Positions 10,326 to 19,242 are shown, counted from the stretch's first letter. The stretch is 64,000 nt of DNA from Streptomyces ficellus (GCF_009739905.1 NZ_CP034279.1:310001-374000), one strand, 5' to 3'. Program-made: numbers and translations. The notes: a model not told the origin generated them from the letters alone.

Positions 10326-11845
10326 CGACCACGCCCACGCCCACGCCCACGCCCACGCCCACGACGGCGACGTTCGCTCCCGGGACCGAGGCCCGGCTGG
10401 CCGTCGCCCGCCAGGTCGCCGACGCGGTCCTCTTCGAGGGGTACGTGCTCTACCCGTACCGGGCCTCCGCCGCCAAGAACCGGCTGCGCTGGCAGTTCGG
10501 GGTCCTCGTGCCACCCGCCTGGACGGGCGAGGCGGAGGAGCACGACTTCCAGCACACCGAGCTGCTGATGGAACCGAAGCGCGGTGCCACGCTGGCCGTG
10601 GAGGTCCGCTTCCTGCACACCCGGCGGCGGGCCGTGCAGCGGGTGTGCCCGGGCGGCGGCTTCGAGACGGTGGACGAACTGCGCCTGGACGACCGGGTGA
10701 TCGTGCCGTGGGACGAGGGCGACGAGCAGACCGTCCGGGTCGCGGTGCCCGTGGACGCGCTGTCGGGCGAGGGCGTCGTCGTACCGTTCACCCGCCCGGC
10801 GGCGGAGGAGACCGAGCCGGTGACCGACGCCGCGGGGCAGGTGGTGGGCAGGCTGGTGCGCCGCAGCGAGGAGGTCGCGGGCGCGCTGCGGCTGTCGGCG
10901 GCCGAGCTGGACGGCCCGTACCGCACCCGGCGGCTGAGCCTGGTCGTGGAGAACACCAGCGGCTGGACGCCGGACGGCGCGGCCGACCGTGACGCGGCGC
11001 TGTCCCGGTCCCTGGTCGCCAGCCACGCGCTGCTGTGCCTGGACTCCGGGCGGTTCCTGTCGATGACGGACCCGCCCGAGTGGGCGCGGACGGCGACCGC
11101 CGCGTGCCGCAACCTGCACACCTGGCCCGTGCTGGCCGGTGAGCCGGGCGGCGCCGACCTGGTGCTCTCCTCCCCCATCATCCTGGAGGACCATCCGGCG
11201 ATCGCGCCCGAGAGCCCCGGCGCGCTGTACGACGCGACGGAGATCGACGAGATCCTGGCCCTGCGCACCGCCGCCCTCACGGACGAGGAGAAGCGCGAGG
11301 CGCGTGGCACGGACGCACGGGCGGCGGCCGTGGTGGATCTGGCCGACTCCTTGCCCCCGGAGGTCCTGGAGCGGCTGCACGGCGCGGTGCGCAGCCTGCG
11401 GGAGGTGACCACCCCGGCGGCGTTGCCGGCGGGAGCCTCGGCGGAGGTGCCGGTGTTCACCACCCCGGCCGCCCCGGCAACCGCAGACGCCGGCACGCCG
11501 TCCGGGCATGTCGCGCCCGGCGGGGTCACCCGGCCGGACACCCCCTGGTGGGATCCGGGCGCGGACGCGGCCGTGGACCCGGCCCGGGACCACGTCCTCG
11601 TCGCGGGGCGGCCGGTGCGGGCGGGCAGCCGGGTCGTGCTGCGGCCCGGGCTGCGCCACACCGACGCCCAGGACCTGTTCCTCACCGGCCGGTTCGCCCG
11701 CGTGGAGGCGGTCCTGCACGATGTGGACGGCGGTGTGCACATCGCGGTGACCGTCGAGGACGACCCCGGTGCGGACATCCGCCGCGAGCAGGGCCGTTTC
11801 CTCTACTTCCAGCCCGACGAGGTCGACGTACCGGAGGACGCGTGA
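10322..11845 (+). CDS. Unrecognised 507-aa hydrogenase-operon protein
   Basis: GTG start at 10322 overlapping the preceding stop. Residues 4-14 are a Thr-Pro repeat encoded by five ACGCCC units. The rest shows two parts: about 20-300 with FEGYVLYPYRASAAKNRLRW and LSLVVENTSGWTP, and about 300-507 with SPIILEDHPAIAPESPGALY, DATEIDEILALRTAALTDEE and a C-terminal RFARVEAVLHDVDGG region that ends EVDVPEDA. No cofactor motif, membrane segment or signal is seen. I do not recognise the family. Translation is coupled to the genes on both sides (4-bp and 1-bp overlaps), so it is probably made in step with the hydrogenase and may be a chaperone, scaffold or partner. Confidence 0.85.
   Translation: MTTTPTPTPTPTPTTATFAPGTEARLAVARQVADAVLFEGYVLYPYRASAAKNRLRWQFGVLVPPAWTGEAEEHDFQHTELLMEPKRGATLAVEVRFLHTRRRAVQRVCPGGGFETVDELRLDDRVIVPWDEGDEQTVRVAVPVDALSGEGVVVPFTRPAAEETEPVTDAAGQVVGRLVRRSEEVAGALRLSAAELDGPYRTRRLSLVVENTSGWTPDGAADRDAALSRSLVASHALLCLDSGRFLSMTDPPEWARTATAACRNLHTWPVLAGEPGGADLVLSSPIILEDHPAIAPESPGALYDATEIDEILALRTAALTDEEKREARGTDARAAAVVDLADSLPPEVLERLHGAVRSLREVTTPAALPAGASAEVPVFTTPAAPATADAGTPSGHVAPGGVTRPDTPWWDPGADAAVDPARDHVLVAGRPVRAGSRVVLRPGLRHTDAQDLFLTGRFARVEAVLHDVDGGVHIAVTVEDDPGADIRREQGRFLYFQPDEVDVPEDA
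10331..10360 (+). repeat. ACGCCC hexanucleotide repeat, five copies, inside a coding start
   Basis: Five perfect ACGCCC units beginning nine bases after the GTG of the 10322 gene encode (Thr-Pro)5. Because the unit is 6 bp, copy-number change would alter tail length, not frame. Confidence 0.9.
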
Positions 11846-12354
11846 TGGCCCTTCCACCGACCGGCCCGCGCACCCTGGTCGCCGGGGTGGGCAACATCTT
11901 CCTCGGCGACGACGGCTTCGGTGTCGAGGTGGCGCGCCTGCTGGCGCGTGAGGCCCTGCCCGGCGGTGTCGAGGTCGCCGACGTCGGCGTCCGCGGTGTC
12001 CACCTGGCGTACCAGCTCCTCGACGGGTACGACACGCTGGTGCTGGTGGACGCGGTGGAGCGGGGCGGCGAGCCGGGCACGTTGTACGTGATCGACGCCG
12101 CCGCTCCCGGCAGCCGCATGCCTGCCGGGGCCGTCCCCCTCGACGGCCACCGGATGTCCCCCGACGCGGTGCTGGCCCTGCTGGACACCCTGTGCGCGGG
12201 CACGGGCGCGAAGGCCCCGGAACGCACGCTGGTGGTGGGCTGCGAGCCGGCCACCGTCGAGGAGGGCATCGGGCTCAGCCCGCCCGTGACCGCCGCCGTA
12301 CCGGAGGCGGTGCGGATGGTGACCGAGCTGGTCCACGCCGAAGCCGTCGTCTGA
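11845..12354 (+). CDS. hupD: Hydrogenase maturation endopeptidase (HupD/HyaD family)
   Basis: 169 aa. Members of this family cut the C-terminal tail of the large subunit once nickel is in place. The N-terminal fingerprint GVGNIFLGDDGFG (about residues 14-26) contains the acidic nickel-contact position, written DD here where many homologues have DE. A second acidic site follows in LVLVDAVERGG and a histidine in LDGHRMSP. Length and fold order match the family. Start ATG overlaps the previous stop by one base (TGATG); a GTG three bases earlier is an alternative. Its substrate is most likely the large subunit at 6630-8411, whose 23-residue tail follows DPCLPCGVH. Confidence 0.92.
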   Translation: MALPPTGPRTLVAGVGNIFLGDDGFGVEVARLLAREALPGGVEVADVGVRGVHLAYQLLDGYDTLVLVDAVERGGEPGTLYVIDAAAPGSRMPAGAVPLDGHRMSPDAVLALLDTLCAGTGAKAPERTLVVGCEPATVEEGIGLSPPVTAAVPEAVRMVTELVHAEAVV

Positions 12355-12380
12355 AACGCCCCCACCACACGGAGAGCTCC

Positions 12381-12494
12381 ATGAACAAGGTCCTCATCGG
12401 CGGCGCGGCCGCCGCCACCGCCGCCGCGCTCGCCGCACTGGTCGCGGGCGTCCTGCCGGACGTCCGGCGCTACCTGCGCATCCGCCGGATGTGA
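12381..12494 (+). CDS. 37-aa single-pass membrane peptide (DUF6893-like)
   Basis: MNKVLIGGAAAATAAALAAL continues into a hydrophobic helix (about 4-26) and ends with a basic tail, VRRYLRIRRM. GGAGAG lies 5 nt before the ATG. The pattern of an Ala/Leu-rich helix plus LPDVRRYLRIRRM matches small proteins annotated as DUF6893 in Streptomyces. It lies 26 bp after the endopeptidase gene and 130 bp before hypA. A possible job is membrane tethering of the otherwise soluble hydrogenase complex, but that is inference from position and topology only. Confidence 0.7.
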   Translation: MNKVLIGGAAAATAAALAALVAGVLPDVRRYLRIRRM

Positions 12495-12624
12495 CCCGGG
12501 GGCGGCCGCGTGGGCCGAACGGCCTACGCAGCCGTGTGACCCCGGCGCGCCGGTCGCCGCCCGCCCTCGTCCCGACCGTGTAATGGGCGCCGGAGAGCAC
12601 ACCCCCGGGCCGGGACGGAGACCG

Positions 12625-13020
12625 ATGCACGAGATGTCCGTCGCCCTGTCCGTGGTCGACCAGGTCGAGCAGGCGGCCCGCTCGCGCGGGGCGCGGGGCG
12701 TGGAGCACGTCCACCTCGACATCGGCGAGCTGGCCGGGGTGGTGTCCGACTCGCTGGGCTTCTGCTTCGCACTCGCCTGTGAAGGCACCGTCCTGGAGGG
12801 CGCGGCGCTCGTCACCCGGACCGTGCCCGGCAGTGCGCGGTGCGCGCCGTGCGGCCGCACCTGGGACACCGGGATGCCCCCGGACATGGTGTGCCCGGTC
12901 TGCGGCGCGGCCGCCACCGAGCTGGTGGCGGGCCGTGAGCTGCGCATCACCGAGGTGCGCTGGGCCCCCGGCGCCGCCGATTCCGATTCCCCCCGTGCAA
13001 CCATCCTCGAGGAGAGCTGA
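12625..13020 (+). CDS. hypA: Hydrogenase nickel-insertion protein HypA
   Basis: 131 aa. HypA delivers nickel to the large-subunit precursor together with the GTPase HypB. The N-terminus MHEMSVALSVVDQVEQAA carries the nickel ligand His2 and the conserved MHEMS start. Two zinc-binding pairs are seen: CAPC at about 72-75 and CPVC at about 91-94. The length is slightly above usual because of a short tail. The 130-bp spacer upstream is the largest gap within the hydrogenase locus, so an internal promoter for the hyp genes is possible, although no clear -35/-10 was seen. It is followed 2 bp later by hypB. Confidence 0.95.
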   Translation: MHEMSVALSVVDQVEQAARSRGARGVEHVHLDIGELAGVVSDSLGFCFALACEGTVLEGAALVTRTVPGSARCAPCGRTWDTGMPPDMVCPVCGAAATELVAGRELRITEVRWAPGAADSDSPRATILEES

Positions 13021-13022
13021 CG

Positions 13023-13718
13023 ATGTGCCGTGTGGTCGACCTCCAGCAGGCGGTGCTCGCCAAGAACGCGATGGCGGCCGGAGTCCTGCGCAGCGAACTG
13101 ACAGCCAGGGGCACGACGGTGGTCAACCTGCTGTCGAGTCCCGGCAGCGGCAAGACGGCCCTGCTGGAGCGTGAGCTGTCGATCGCCCGGGAGCGGGGCG
13201 TCACGACCGCGGCGCTGACCGCGGACCTCGCGACGGAGAACGACGCCGTACGGCTGTCCCGTTCCGGTGTGCCGGTCAAGCAGGTCCTCACGGACGGGCT
13301 GTGCCACCTGGAGGCGGACATGCTCGCGGGGCACCTGCACCAGTGGCTCCCGGAGGACACCCGCCTGCTGTTCGTGGAGAACGTGGGCAACCTCGTGTGC
13401 CCGGCGTCGTACGACCTGGGCGAGTCGCTGCGGGTCGTCCTGGCCTCGGTGACGGAGGGCGAGGACAAGCCGCTCAAGTACCCGACCGCGTTCGGGCTGG
13501 CGCACCTGGTGGTCGTCACCAAGTCCGACCTGGCGGTGCCCGCCGAGTTCGACGAGGCCGCGTTCCGGGCGCATGTGCAGCAGGTCAACCCCGGTGTGGA
13601 GGTCGTCCTCAGCTCCGTACGGACCGGGGAGGGCGCCGGTCTGCTGGTGGAGCGGGCGCTGGCTGCGGCCGAGGGGGCCGAGGTGCACGCCCCGGTGATG
13701 GCCCGGGCCCGGGCGTGA
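13023..13718 (+). CDS. hypB: Hydrogenase nickel-incorporation GTPase HypB
   Basis: 231 aa P-loop GTPase of the SIMIBI class that drives nickel delivery. The Walker A motif is LLSSPGSGKTALLE (about 37-50), followed by ADLATENDA, a switch region LFVENVGNLVCPASYDLGES with the conserved ENVGNLVCP, and VVVTKSDLA (the NKxD-like G4 site, here TKSD). There is no histidine-rich N-terminal nickel-storage stretch, unlike HypB of rhizobia or SlyD-linked systems. Start ATG at 13023 follows GAGGAGAG. The stop overlaps the hypF start by 4 bp (GTGA). Confidence 0.95.
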   Translation: MCRVVDLQQAVLAKNAMAAGVLRSELTARGTTVVNLLSSPGSGKTALLERELSIARERGVTTAALTADLATENDAVRLSRSGVPVKQVLTDGLCHLEADMLAGHLHQWLPEDTRLLFVENVGNLVCPASYDLGESLRVVLASVTEGEDKPLKYPTAFGLAHLVVVTKSDLAVPAEFDEAAFRAHVQQVNPGVEVVLSSVRTGEGAGLLVERALAAAEGAEVHAPVMARARA

Positions 13719-16174
13719 GCGGCACGCCCGGCGCGCCGGCCACCGGTCCGGGCGTGGGCGCTACGGACGGCGGGCGGGCCGTGGCGCCACGGGTCGTACC
13801 GGCCGCGCCACCGGTGCGGCGCGTCCGTGTCGTGGTGCGCGGTGTGGTGCAGGGCGTGGGTTTCCGGCCCCATGTGTACGGCCTGGCCTCGGAGCTGGGG
13901 ATCGCGGGGCAGGTGACCAACACCGGTGAGGGCGTGGTCGTCGAGGCCGAGGGCGCGGCGGCGGCCGTCGACCGGTTCTGCGCGCGCGTGGCCTCCGACG
14001 CGCCGCCGCTGGCGGTCGTGGAGTCGGTGGACGTCACCGACCTGCCCGCCACCGGCGGCAGCGGCTTCCACATCGTGGCCTCCCGTTCCGCCGGGCCGGT
14101 GCGGACGCTGGTCGCGCCCGACACCGCGACCTGCGGCGACTGTCTGGCCGAGCTGGCCGACCCGGCGGACCGGCGGCACCGTCACCCCTTCATCGCCTGC
14201 ACGCACTGCGGGCCCCGGTTCACCATCGTGACCGGGCTGCCGTACGACCGTGAGCACACCACCATGGCGGGCTTCCCGCTGTGCCTGGCGTGCGACCGCG
14301 AGTACCGTGACCCGGCCGACCGCCGTTTCCACGCGCAGCCCGTCGCCTGCCCGGCCTGCGGACCGCGGCTGACGCTCGTGGTGGCCGGCTCGCAGGACCG
14401 GCCCGTCGCCGGGGACCCCGTGGACCGGGCGCGCGAGCTGCTCGCGGCCGGTGCGATCGTCGCGGTGAAGGGCATCGGCGGGTACCACCTGGCGTGCGAC
14501 GCCACCGACGCCCGGGCGGTGGGCGAGCTGCGCCGGCGCAAGGCGCGGGGGAACAAGCCTTTCGCGCTGATGGCCGGGGACCCGGCGGACGTGGCGCACC
14601 TCGTGCACCTGGACGCCGCCGAACGGGAGTTGCTCACCGGCCGGGTGCGCCCGATCGTGCTGCTGCGGCGGCGCACCGGCGCGGGCGCGGCGGGGCTGCC
14701 GGTGCCGGCGGAGGCGGTCGCGCCCGGCAGTGCCGACCTGGGTGTGATGCTGCCGTACACGCCGCTGCACCACCTGCTGCTGGGCTCGGGCGGGCCCGGG
14801 CTGCTGGTGATGACGAGCGGCAACGTGTCCGGTGAGCCCATCGTCACCGACGACGACGAGGCCCGGGAGCGACTGGCGGGTCTGGCCGACGCGTGGCTCG
14901 CCCACGACCGGCCCATTCATGTGCCGTGCGACGACTCGGTGGTGCGGGTCTGCGACGGCGAGCCGGTGGTGCTGCGCCGCTCCCGCGGTTACGCCCCGCT
15001 GCCGCTGACGCTGCCCGTGCCGGTCGTGCCGGCCCTCGCGGTGGGCGGCGACCTGAAGAACGTGTTCTGTCTGGCGGAGGGCGACAGGGCGTGGCTGTCC
15101 GCGCACGTCGGCGACATGGACGACCTCGCCACCCAGCGGGCCTTCGACCGGGCCGTGCGGCAGCTGGGGTCCGTGACAGGTGTGCGCGCCGGGCTGCTGG
15201 TCACCGACGCCCACCCGGCGTACCGCTCGGGCGCCTGGGCGCGGCGGCACGCGGCGGGGCGGCCGGTGGCGCGGGTCCAGCACCACCACGCCCATGTCGC
15301 CGCGGTCATGGCCGAGCACGGTGTGCCCGACGGCCGCCGGGTGATCGGGGTGGCCTTCGACGGCACGGGGCACGGGGACGACGGCGCGGTGTGGGGCGGC
15401 GAGTTCCTGCTCGCGGGGTACGACGGTCACGACCGGTTCGCGCACCTGGCCTACGTGCCGCTGCCCGGCGGCGACGCGGCCGTCCGCCGGCCCTACCGCA
15501 TGGCGCTGGCCCACCTGTGGGCGGCGGGTGTGGCGCCGGACGCGGACCTGCCGTGCGTCGCCGCCTGCCCCGCGGAGGAACGGGCGGTGCTGGGGCGGCA
15601 GTTGGAGCGGGGGCTGAACTGCGTACCCACCTCCAGCATGGGCCGGCTCTTCGACGCGGTCTCCTCCTTGGCGGGTGTCTGCCACCACGCCGAGTACGAG
15701 GCGAGGGCGGCGATCGAGCTGGAGGCGGCCGCCGTCGCCGCCGGGCCCACGGACGAGGACCCGCGGTACGCCTTCCGGCTGGCCGGCCGGGACCGGGCCG
15801 GTGGCGTGCCGGTGACCGCCGACCCGGCGCCCCTGCTGGCCGCGGTCGTCGAGGACGTACGGCTCGGTGTGCCCGCCCCGGTCGTCGCGGCGCGTTTCCA
15901 CGCGGCCGTGGCGCGGCTGGTGCGCACGCTGAGCGGGCTGGCCCGCGAGACGACCGGCCTGGAGACCGTCGCCCTGTCGGGCGGGGTGTTCGCAAACGCG
16001 CTGCTGTCGTCGGCGTGCGCGCTCGGCCTGCGCGCGGACGGGTTCACCGTGCTGCGCCACCACGAAGTCCCGCCGAACGACGGGGGGCTGGCCCTCGGGC
16101 AGCTCGTCGTGGCCGCCCGCGCCACGTCCCGTGCCGGAACGACCGGCCCGGACCCGGCGGCGGCGCGAAGCTAA
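13715..16174 (+). CDS. hypF: Carbamoyltransferase HypF
   Basis: 819 aa. HypF converts carbamoyl phosphate to carbamoyl-AMP and passes the carbamoyl group to HypE, giving the cyanide ligands. Domain order is complete: acylphosphatase-like (about 35-125, VVVRGVVQGVGFRPHVYGLA), zinc-finger region with repeated CxxC (CGDC, CTHC, CLAC, CPAC, about 135-220), a YrdC-like domain (VKGIGGYHLACDATDARAVG and RRRKARGNKPFALM), and a Kae1-like C-terminal domain with VQHHHAHVAAVMAEHG and AFDGTGHGDDGAVWGGEFLL. The GTG at 13715 overlaps hypB; the first about 30 residues are Gly/Ala/Pro-rich, so a later start is conceivable. It is followed 10 bp later by hypC. Confidence 0.95.
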   Translation: MSGTPGAPATGPGVGATDGGRAVAPRVVPAAPPVRRVRVVVRGVVQGVGFRPHVYGLASELGIAGQVTNTGEGVVVEAEGAAAAVDRFCARVASDAPPLAVVESVDVTDLPATGGSGFHIVASRSAGPVRTLVAPDTATCGDCLAELADPADRRHRHPFIACTHCGPRFTIVTGLPYDREHTTMAGFPLCLACDREYRDPADRRFHAQPVACPACGPRLTLVVAGSQDRPVAGDPVDRARELLAAGAIVAVKGIGGYHLACDATDARAVGELRRRKARGNKPFALMAGDPADVAHLVHLDAAERELLTGRVRPIVLLRRRTGAGAAGLPVPAEAVAPGSADLGVMLPYTPLHHLLLGSGGPGLLVMTSGNVSGEPIVTDDDEARERLAGLADAWLAHDRPIHVPCDDSVVRVCDGEPVVLRRSRGYAPLPLTLPVPVVPALAVGGDLKNVFCLAEGDRAWLSAHVGDMDDLATQRAFDRAVRQLGSVTGVRAGLLVTDAHPAYRSGAWARRHAAGRPVARVQHHHAHVAAVMAEHGVPDGRRVIGVAFDGTGHGDDGAVWGGEFLLAGYDGHDRFAHLAYVPLPGGDAAVRRPYRMALAHLWAAGVAPDADLPCVAACPAEERAVLGRQLERGLNCVPTSSMGRLFDAVSSLAGVCHHAEYEARAAIELEAAAVAAGPTDEDPRYAFRLAGRDRAGGVPVTADPAPLLAAVVEDVRLGVPAPVVAARFHAAVARLVRTLSGLARETTGLETVALSGGVFANALLSSACALGLRADGFTVLRHHEVPPNDGGLALGQLVVAARATSRAGTTGPDPAAARS

Positions 16175-16184
16175 GGAGACACAT

Positions 16185-16550
16185 ATGTGCCTGGCGGTAC
16201 CCGGCAAGGTGCTGGGGGTCGAGGAACGGAACGGCACGCGCATGGCCAGCGTCGACTTCGGCGGTGTGGTCAAGGAGGTGTGCCTGGAGTACCTGCCGGA
16301 CCTTCAGGTCGGTGAGTACGCGATCGTCCACGTCGGTTTCGCCCTGCAACGGCTGGACGAGGAGTCGGCGAGGCGGACGCTGGAGCTGTTCGAGAACCTC
16401 GGGATGCTCCAGGAGGAGTTCGGCGACCCGTGGGAGCAGGCCGCCGCGGAGGCCGGAATGAACGGAGGGTCCGGCGCCGACGGCGAACCGGCCGCTGTGC
16501 GCGGACAGGGGCCGGACGGCGCCGCCGCGGCCGGGGAGGTGCTGCGGTGA
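16185..16550 (+). CDS. hypC: Hydrogenase assembly chaperone HypC
   Basis: 121 aa. HypC carries the Fe(CN)2CO unit with HypD and docks it on the large subunit. The diagnostic N-terminus [20 protein letters not shown] has the essential Cys2. The OB-fold core ends near residue 85 ([20 protein letters not shown]); a Gly/Ala-rich tail of about 30 residues is extra compared with the usual 75-95 aa. AAGGAGA lies 7 nt before the ATG. The stop overlaps the GTG of hypD by 4 bp. Confidence 0.95.
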   Translation: MCLAVPGKVLGVEERNGTRMASVDFGGVVKEVCLEYLPDLQVGEYAIVHVGFALQRLDEESARRTLELFENLGMLQEEFGDPWEQAAAEAGMNGGSGADGEPAAVRGQGPDGAAAAGEVLR

Positions 16551-17689
16551 AGTACATCGACGAGTTCCAGGACCCGGAGCTGGCGGCCCGGCTGCTCGAC
16601 GAGATCCGGGCCACGGTGACCAGGCCCTGGGCGCTGATGGAGGTGTGCGGCGGCCAGACGCACAGCATCATCCGGCACGGTCTCGACCAACTCCTGCCCG
16701 ACGAGATCGAGTTGATTCACGGCCCCGGGTGTCCGGTGTGCGTGACCCCGCTGGAGGTGATCGACAAGGCGCTGGAGATCGCCTCGCGCCCCGATGTGAT
16801 CTTCTGCTCCTTCGGTGACATGCTGCGGGTGCCCGGCACCGGCCGTGACCTGTTCCAGGTGCGTGGTGAGGGCGGTGACGTCCGGGTGGTGTACTCGCCG
16901 CTGGACGCGCTGCGCATCGCGGAGGAGAACCCCGGCCGGGAGGTCGTGTTCTTCGGCATCGGGTTCGAGACGACCGCGCCGCCCAACGCGATGGCGGTCC
17001 ACCAGGCCCGGGCGCGCGGGATCCGCAACTTCAGCCTGCTGGTGTCGCACGTCCGGGTCCCGCCCGCCATCGAGGCGATCATGCAGTCGCCGCAGTGCCG
17101 GGTGCAGGGGTTCCTCGCGGCGGGGCACGTGTGCAGCGTGATGGGTACGGAGGAGTACCCGGCGCTCGCCGAGCGGTTCAAGGTGCCCATCGTGGTCACG
17201 GGCTTCGAGCCGCTGGACATCCTCGAGGGCGTACGGCGCACCGTGCGGCAGCTGGAGCGGGGCGAGCACACGGTGGGGAACGCCTATCCGCGTGCCGTGC
17301 GGCCGGAGGGCAATCCGGCGGCGCGCGCGATGCTGGACGACGTGTTCGAGGTGACCGACCGGGCCTGGCGCGGCATCGGGGTGATCCTGGACAGCGGGTG
17401 GCGGCTGTCCGAGCGGTACCGGGACCACGACGCCGAGCACCGGTTCCAGGTGGGTGACATCGCCACCCTGGAACCGGCCGAGTGCCGTGCCGGAGAGGTG
17501 CTCCAGGGGCTGCTGAAGCCGCACGAGTGCGAGGCGTTCGGCACCACGTGCACTCCGCGCACCCCGCTCGGCGCGACCATGGTGTCCAGCGAGGGCGCCT
17601 GTGCCGCGTACTACCTGTACCGGCGGCTGGAGCTGCCGGCCCGCGCGGAGACGACCGCCCCGAGCCTGAAGGAGAGTTCCGTTGTCTGA
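16547..17689 (+). CDS. hypD: Hydrogenase Fe-S maturation protein HypD
   Basis: 380 aa Fe-S protein that assembles Fe(CN)2CO with HypC and HypE. Conserved segments are seen: [31 protein letters not shown] with the CPVC pair, [18 protein letters not shown], and [11 protein letters not shown]-terminal cysteines for the 4Fe-4S cluster occur in [14 protein letters not shown] and [11 protein letters not shown]. Length is normal. GTG start at 16547 overlaps the hypC stop (GTGA) and reads [20 protein letters not shown]. The stop lies 8 bp inside hypE. Confidence 0.95.
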   Translation: MKYIDEFQDPELAARLLDEIRATVTRPWALMEVCGGQTHSIIRHGLDQLLPDEIELIHGPGCPVCVTPLEVIDKALEIASRPDVIFCSFGDMLRVPGTGRDLFQVRGEGGDVRVVYSPLDALRIAEENPGREVVFFGIGFETTAPPNAMAVHQARARGIRNFSLLVSHVRVPPAIEAIMQSPQCRVQGFLAAGHVCSVMGTEEYPALAERFKVPIVVTGFEPLDILEGVRRTVRQLERGEHTVGNAYPRAVRPEGNPAARAMLDDVFEVTDRAWRGIGVILDSGWRLSERYRDHDAEHRFQVGDIATLEPAECRAGEVLQGLLKPHECEAFGTTCTPRTPLGATMVSSEGACAAYYLYRRLELPARAETTAPSLKESSVV

Positions 17690-18749
17690 CACGACCGCCG
17701 CGCCGGACATGCTCTCCTGGACCTGCCCGGCCCCGCTGCGCGACCGGCCGCGGGTCGTGATGGGTCACGGCGGAGGCGGTGTGATGTCGGCCGAGCTGGT
17801 GGAGCAGGTCTTCCTCCCCGCCTTCGGGCAGGTGGCGCCGGGCGGGCTGACCGACTCGGCCGCCGTCGAACTCGGCGGGGCGCGGCTCGCGTTCTCCACC
17901 GACTCGTTCGTGGTGCGGCCGCTGTTCTTCCCGGGCGGCAGCATCGGGGACCTCGCCGTCAACGGCACGGTCAACGACCTCGCGATGAGCGGTGCCCGGG
18001 CGGCGTACCTGTCCTGCGGGATGATCCTGGAGGAGGGCGTCGAGCTCGCGACCGTGGGACGGGTCGCGGAGGCCCTGGGCGCCGCCGCCCGCACCGCCGG
18101 TGTGCGGGTGGTGACGGGTGACACCAAGGTCGTGGAGGCCGGCCACGGCGACGGGGTCTACATCAACACCTCGGGCATCGGTCTGATCCCGCCGGGCGTC
18201 GACCTGCGTCCGCAGCGGGTCGTGCCCGGTGACGTGGTCGTCGTGAGCGGGGCGATCGGCCTGCACGGTGTGGCGATCCTCAGCGAGCGGGAGAACCTGC
18301 GGTTCGAGGTCGCGATCGAGAGCGACTGCGCCGCGCTCGGCGGCCTCGTCGAGGCGATGCTCGCCGTCACCCCGGACCTCCACGTGCTGCGCGACCCCAC
18401 CCGAGGGGGCCTGGCCGCTTCGCTGAACGAGATCGCGGCGGCCTCCGGCGCCGGGGTGGTCGTCCAGGAGCGCGCCGTCCCGGTGCCGCCGCCGGTGGCG
18501 AGCGCCTGCGCGGTCCTGGGTCTCGATCCGATGTACGTGGCCAATGAGGGCAAGCTCGTGGCGTTCGTGCCCCGCGACCAGGCCGACGCGGTCCTGGCCG
18601 CGATGCGGGCGCACCCGCTGGGGGCCGGCGCGGCGATCATCGGCGAGGCGGTCGCGGACCACCCGGGCATGGTGGTGGCCCGCACCGGGCTGGGCGGGAC
18701 ACGGGTGGTGGACATGCCGCTCGGGGAACAGCTCCCCCGGATCTGCTGA
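17682..18749 (+). CDS. hypE: Carbamoyl dehydratase HypE
   Basis: 355 aa AIR-synthase-related enzyme that dehydrates the S-carbamoyl group on its C-terminal cysteine to a thiocyanate, the source of CN ligands. The required PRIC terminus is intact (Pro-Arg-Ile-Cys then stop). The ATP-binding motif is [20 protein letters not shown] and [20 protein letters not shown]. The start is called at TTG 17682, 5 nt after GGAGAG; the next in-frame ATG (17709) lacks a good ribosome binding site, and starting there would remove only nine residues. The gene closes the hydrogenase operon and faces two small leftward genes across a G/C hairpin. Confidence 0.94.
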   Translation: MSDTTAAPDMLSWTCPAPLRDRPRVVMGHGGGGVMSAELVEQVFLPAFGQVAPGGLTDSAAVELGGARLAFSTDSFVVRPLFFPGGSIGDLAVNGTVNDLAMSGARAAYLSCGMILEEGVELATVGRVAEALGAAARTAGVRVVTGDTKVVEAGHGDGVYINTSGIGLIPPGVDLRPQRVVPGDVVVVSGAIGLHGVAILSERENLRFEVAIESDCAALGGLVEAMLAVTPDLHVLRDPTRGGLAASLNEIAAASGAGVVVQERAVPVPPPVASACAVLGLDPMYVANEGKLVAFVPRDQADAVLAAMRAHPLGAGAAIIGEAVADHPGMVVARTGLGGTRVVDMPLGEQLPRIC

Positions 18750-18765
18750 CCGGCGCGGGCGGTGC

Positions 18766-18794
18766 CGGGGCCCGGGTCAGCCGGACGGGCCCCG
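18766..18794. terminator. Hairpin between hypE and the leftward small gene
   Basis: CGGGGCCCG (18766-18774) pairs with CGGGCCCCG (18786-18794) over an 11-nt loop. It follows the hypE stop by 16 bp and overlaps the 3' end of the convergent gene at 18777-19007. Confidence 0.5.
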
Positions 18795-19007
18795 CCTGCC
18801 CGGGCGGGTGTCGAGCGTCCAGGTGTGGGTGCAGCCCGGGCACTGGAGGTGCACCCGGGCGCCCTCGTTGGCTATCAGGTACCGCCAGTGGTCGCCGCAG
18901 TTGCGCCGGTCCGCGCAGGTCACGCAGTCCCGGGAGTCGTCGCACCCGGGGCAGGGCACCCACGCGCGGCGGGCCCGGTCCGCCTGGGGATCAATGGGGA
19001 GCCGCAT
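18777..19007 (-). CDS. Small Cys-rich zinc-ribbon-like protein
   Basis: 76 aa. Three CxxC-type pairs are visible: CPGC near 19-22, CVTC near 28-31 (with another Cys in RRNC near 37) and CPGC near 56-59, a pattern of one or two zinc ribbons. A central HWRYLIANEGARVHLQCPGC resembles a short beta-ribbon. No catalytic motif is seen. The ATG (complement at 19005-19007) overlaps the 3' end of the upstream small gene by 17 bp, so the two are co-transcribed. I do not recognise a named family; convergence with the hydrogenase operon gives no functional clue. Confidence 0.65.
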   Translation of the reverse strand: MRLPIDPQADRARRAWVPCPGCDDSRDCVTCADRRNCGDHWRYLIANEGARVHLQCPGCTHTWTLDTRPGRRGPSG

Positions 19008-19242
19008 CGCCCGCGTCCCCTCCGGGCAGCACGCCCGCCGCGACCAGCATCGCGTAGGTGCGCTGCTGCTCGGCGTCCAGTCCCGAGTACAGCAGGCGGT
19101 GCGCCTCCTCCTCGGAGCGGAGCGCCGCCACCGGGTCCCAGGCGTCGCCGAGCGCGGCCACCACCTCGGCCCGCCGCCGGGCCTCCTCCTGGGTGAGGTC
19201 GAGGGTGAAGTTCACGTGGCCGGGGCCGGGGCTGTCGTGCAT
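18991..19242 (-). CDS. Small conserved-looking hypothetical protein
   Basis: 83 aa starting MHDSPGPGHVNFTLDLTQEE. A helical core includes LLYSGLDAEQQRTYAMLVAA, which looks like a short two- or three-helix bundle, and the protein ends DAGDAAPH. It has no cysteine and no membrane segment. It precedes and overlaps the zinc-ribbon-like gene by 17 bp. I do not recognise the family with certainty. The 82-bp spacer between this gene and 19325 holds no gene. Confidence 0.6.
   Translation of the reverse strand: MHDSPGPGHVNFTLDLTQEEARRRAEVVAALGDAWDPVAALRSEEEAHRLLYSGLDAEQQRTYAMLVAAGVLPGGDAGDAAPH

Noticed and set aside
12947..16273. 1108-codon open frame antisense to hypB-hypF
   Set aside because: Low-complexity His/Arg/Val-rich translation with no domain; the sense genes are fully conserved.
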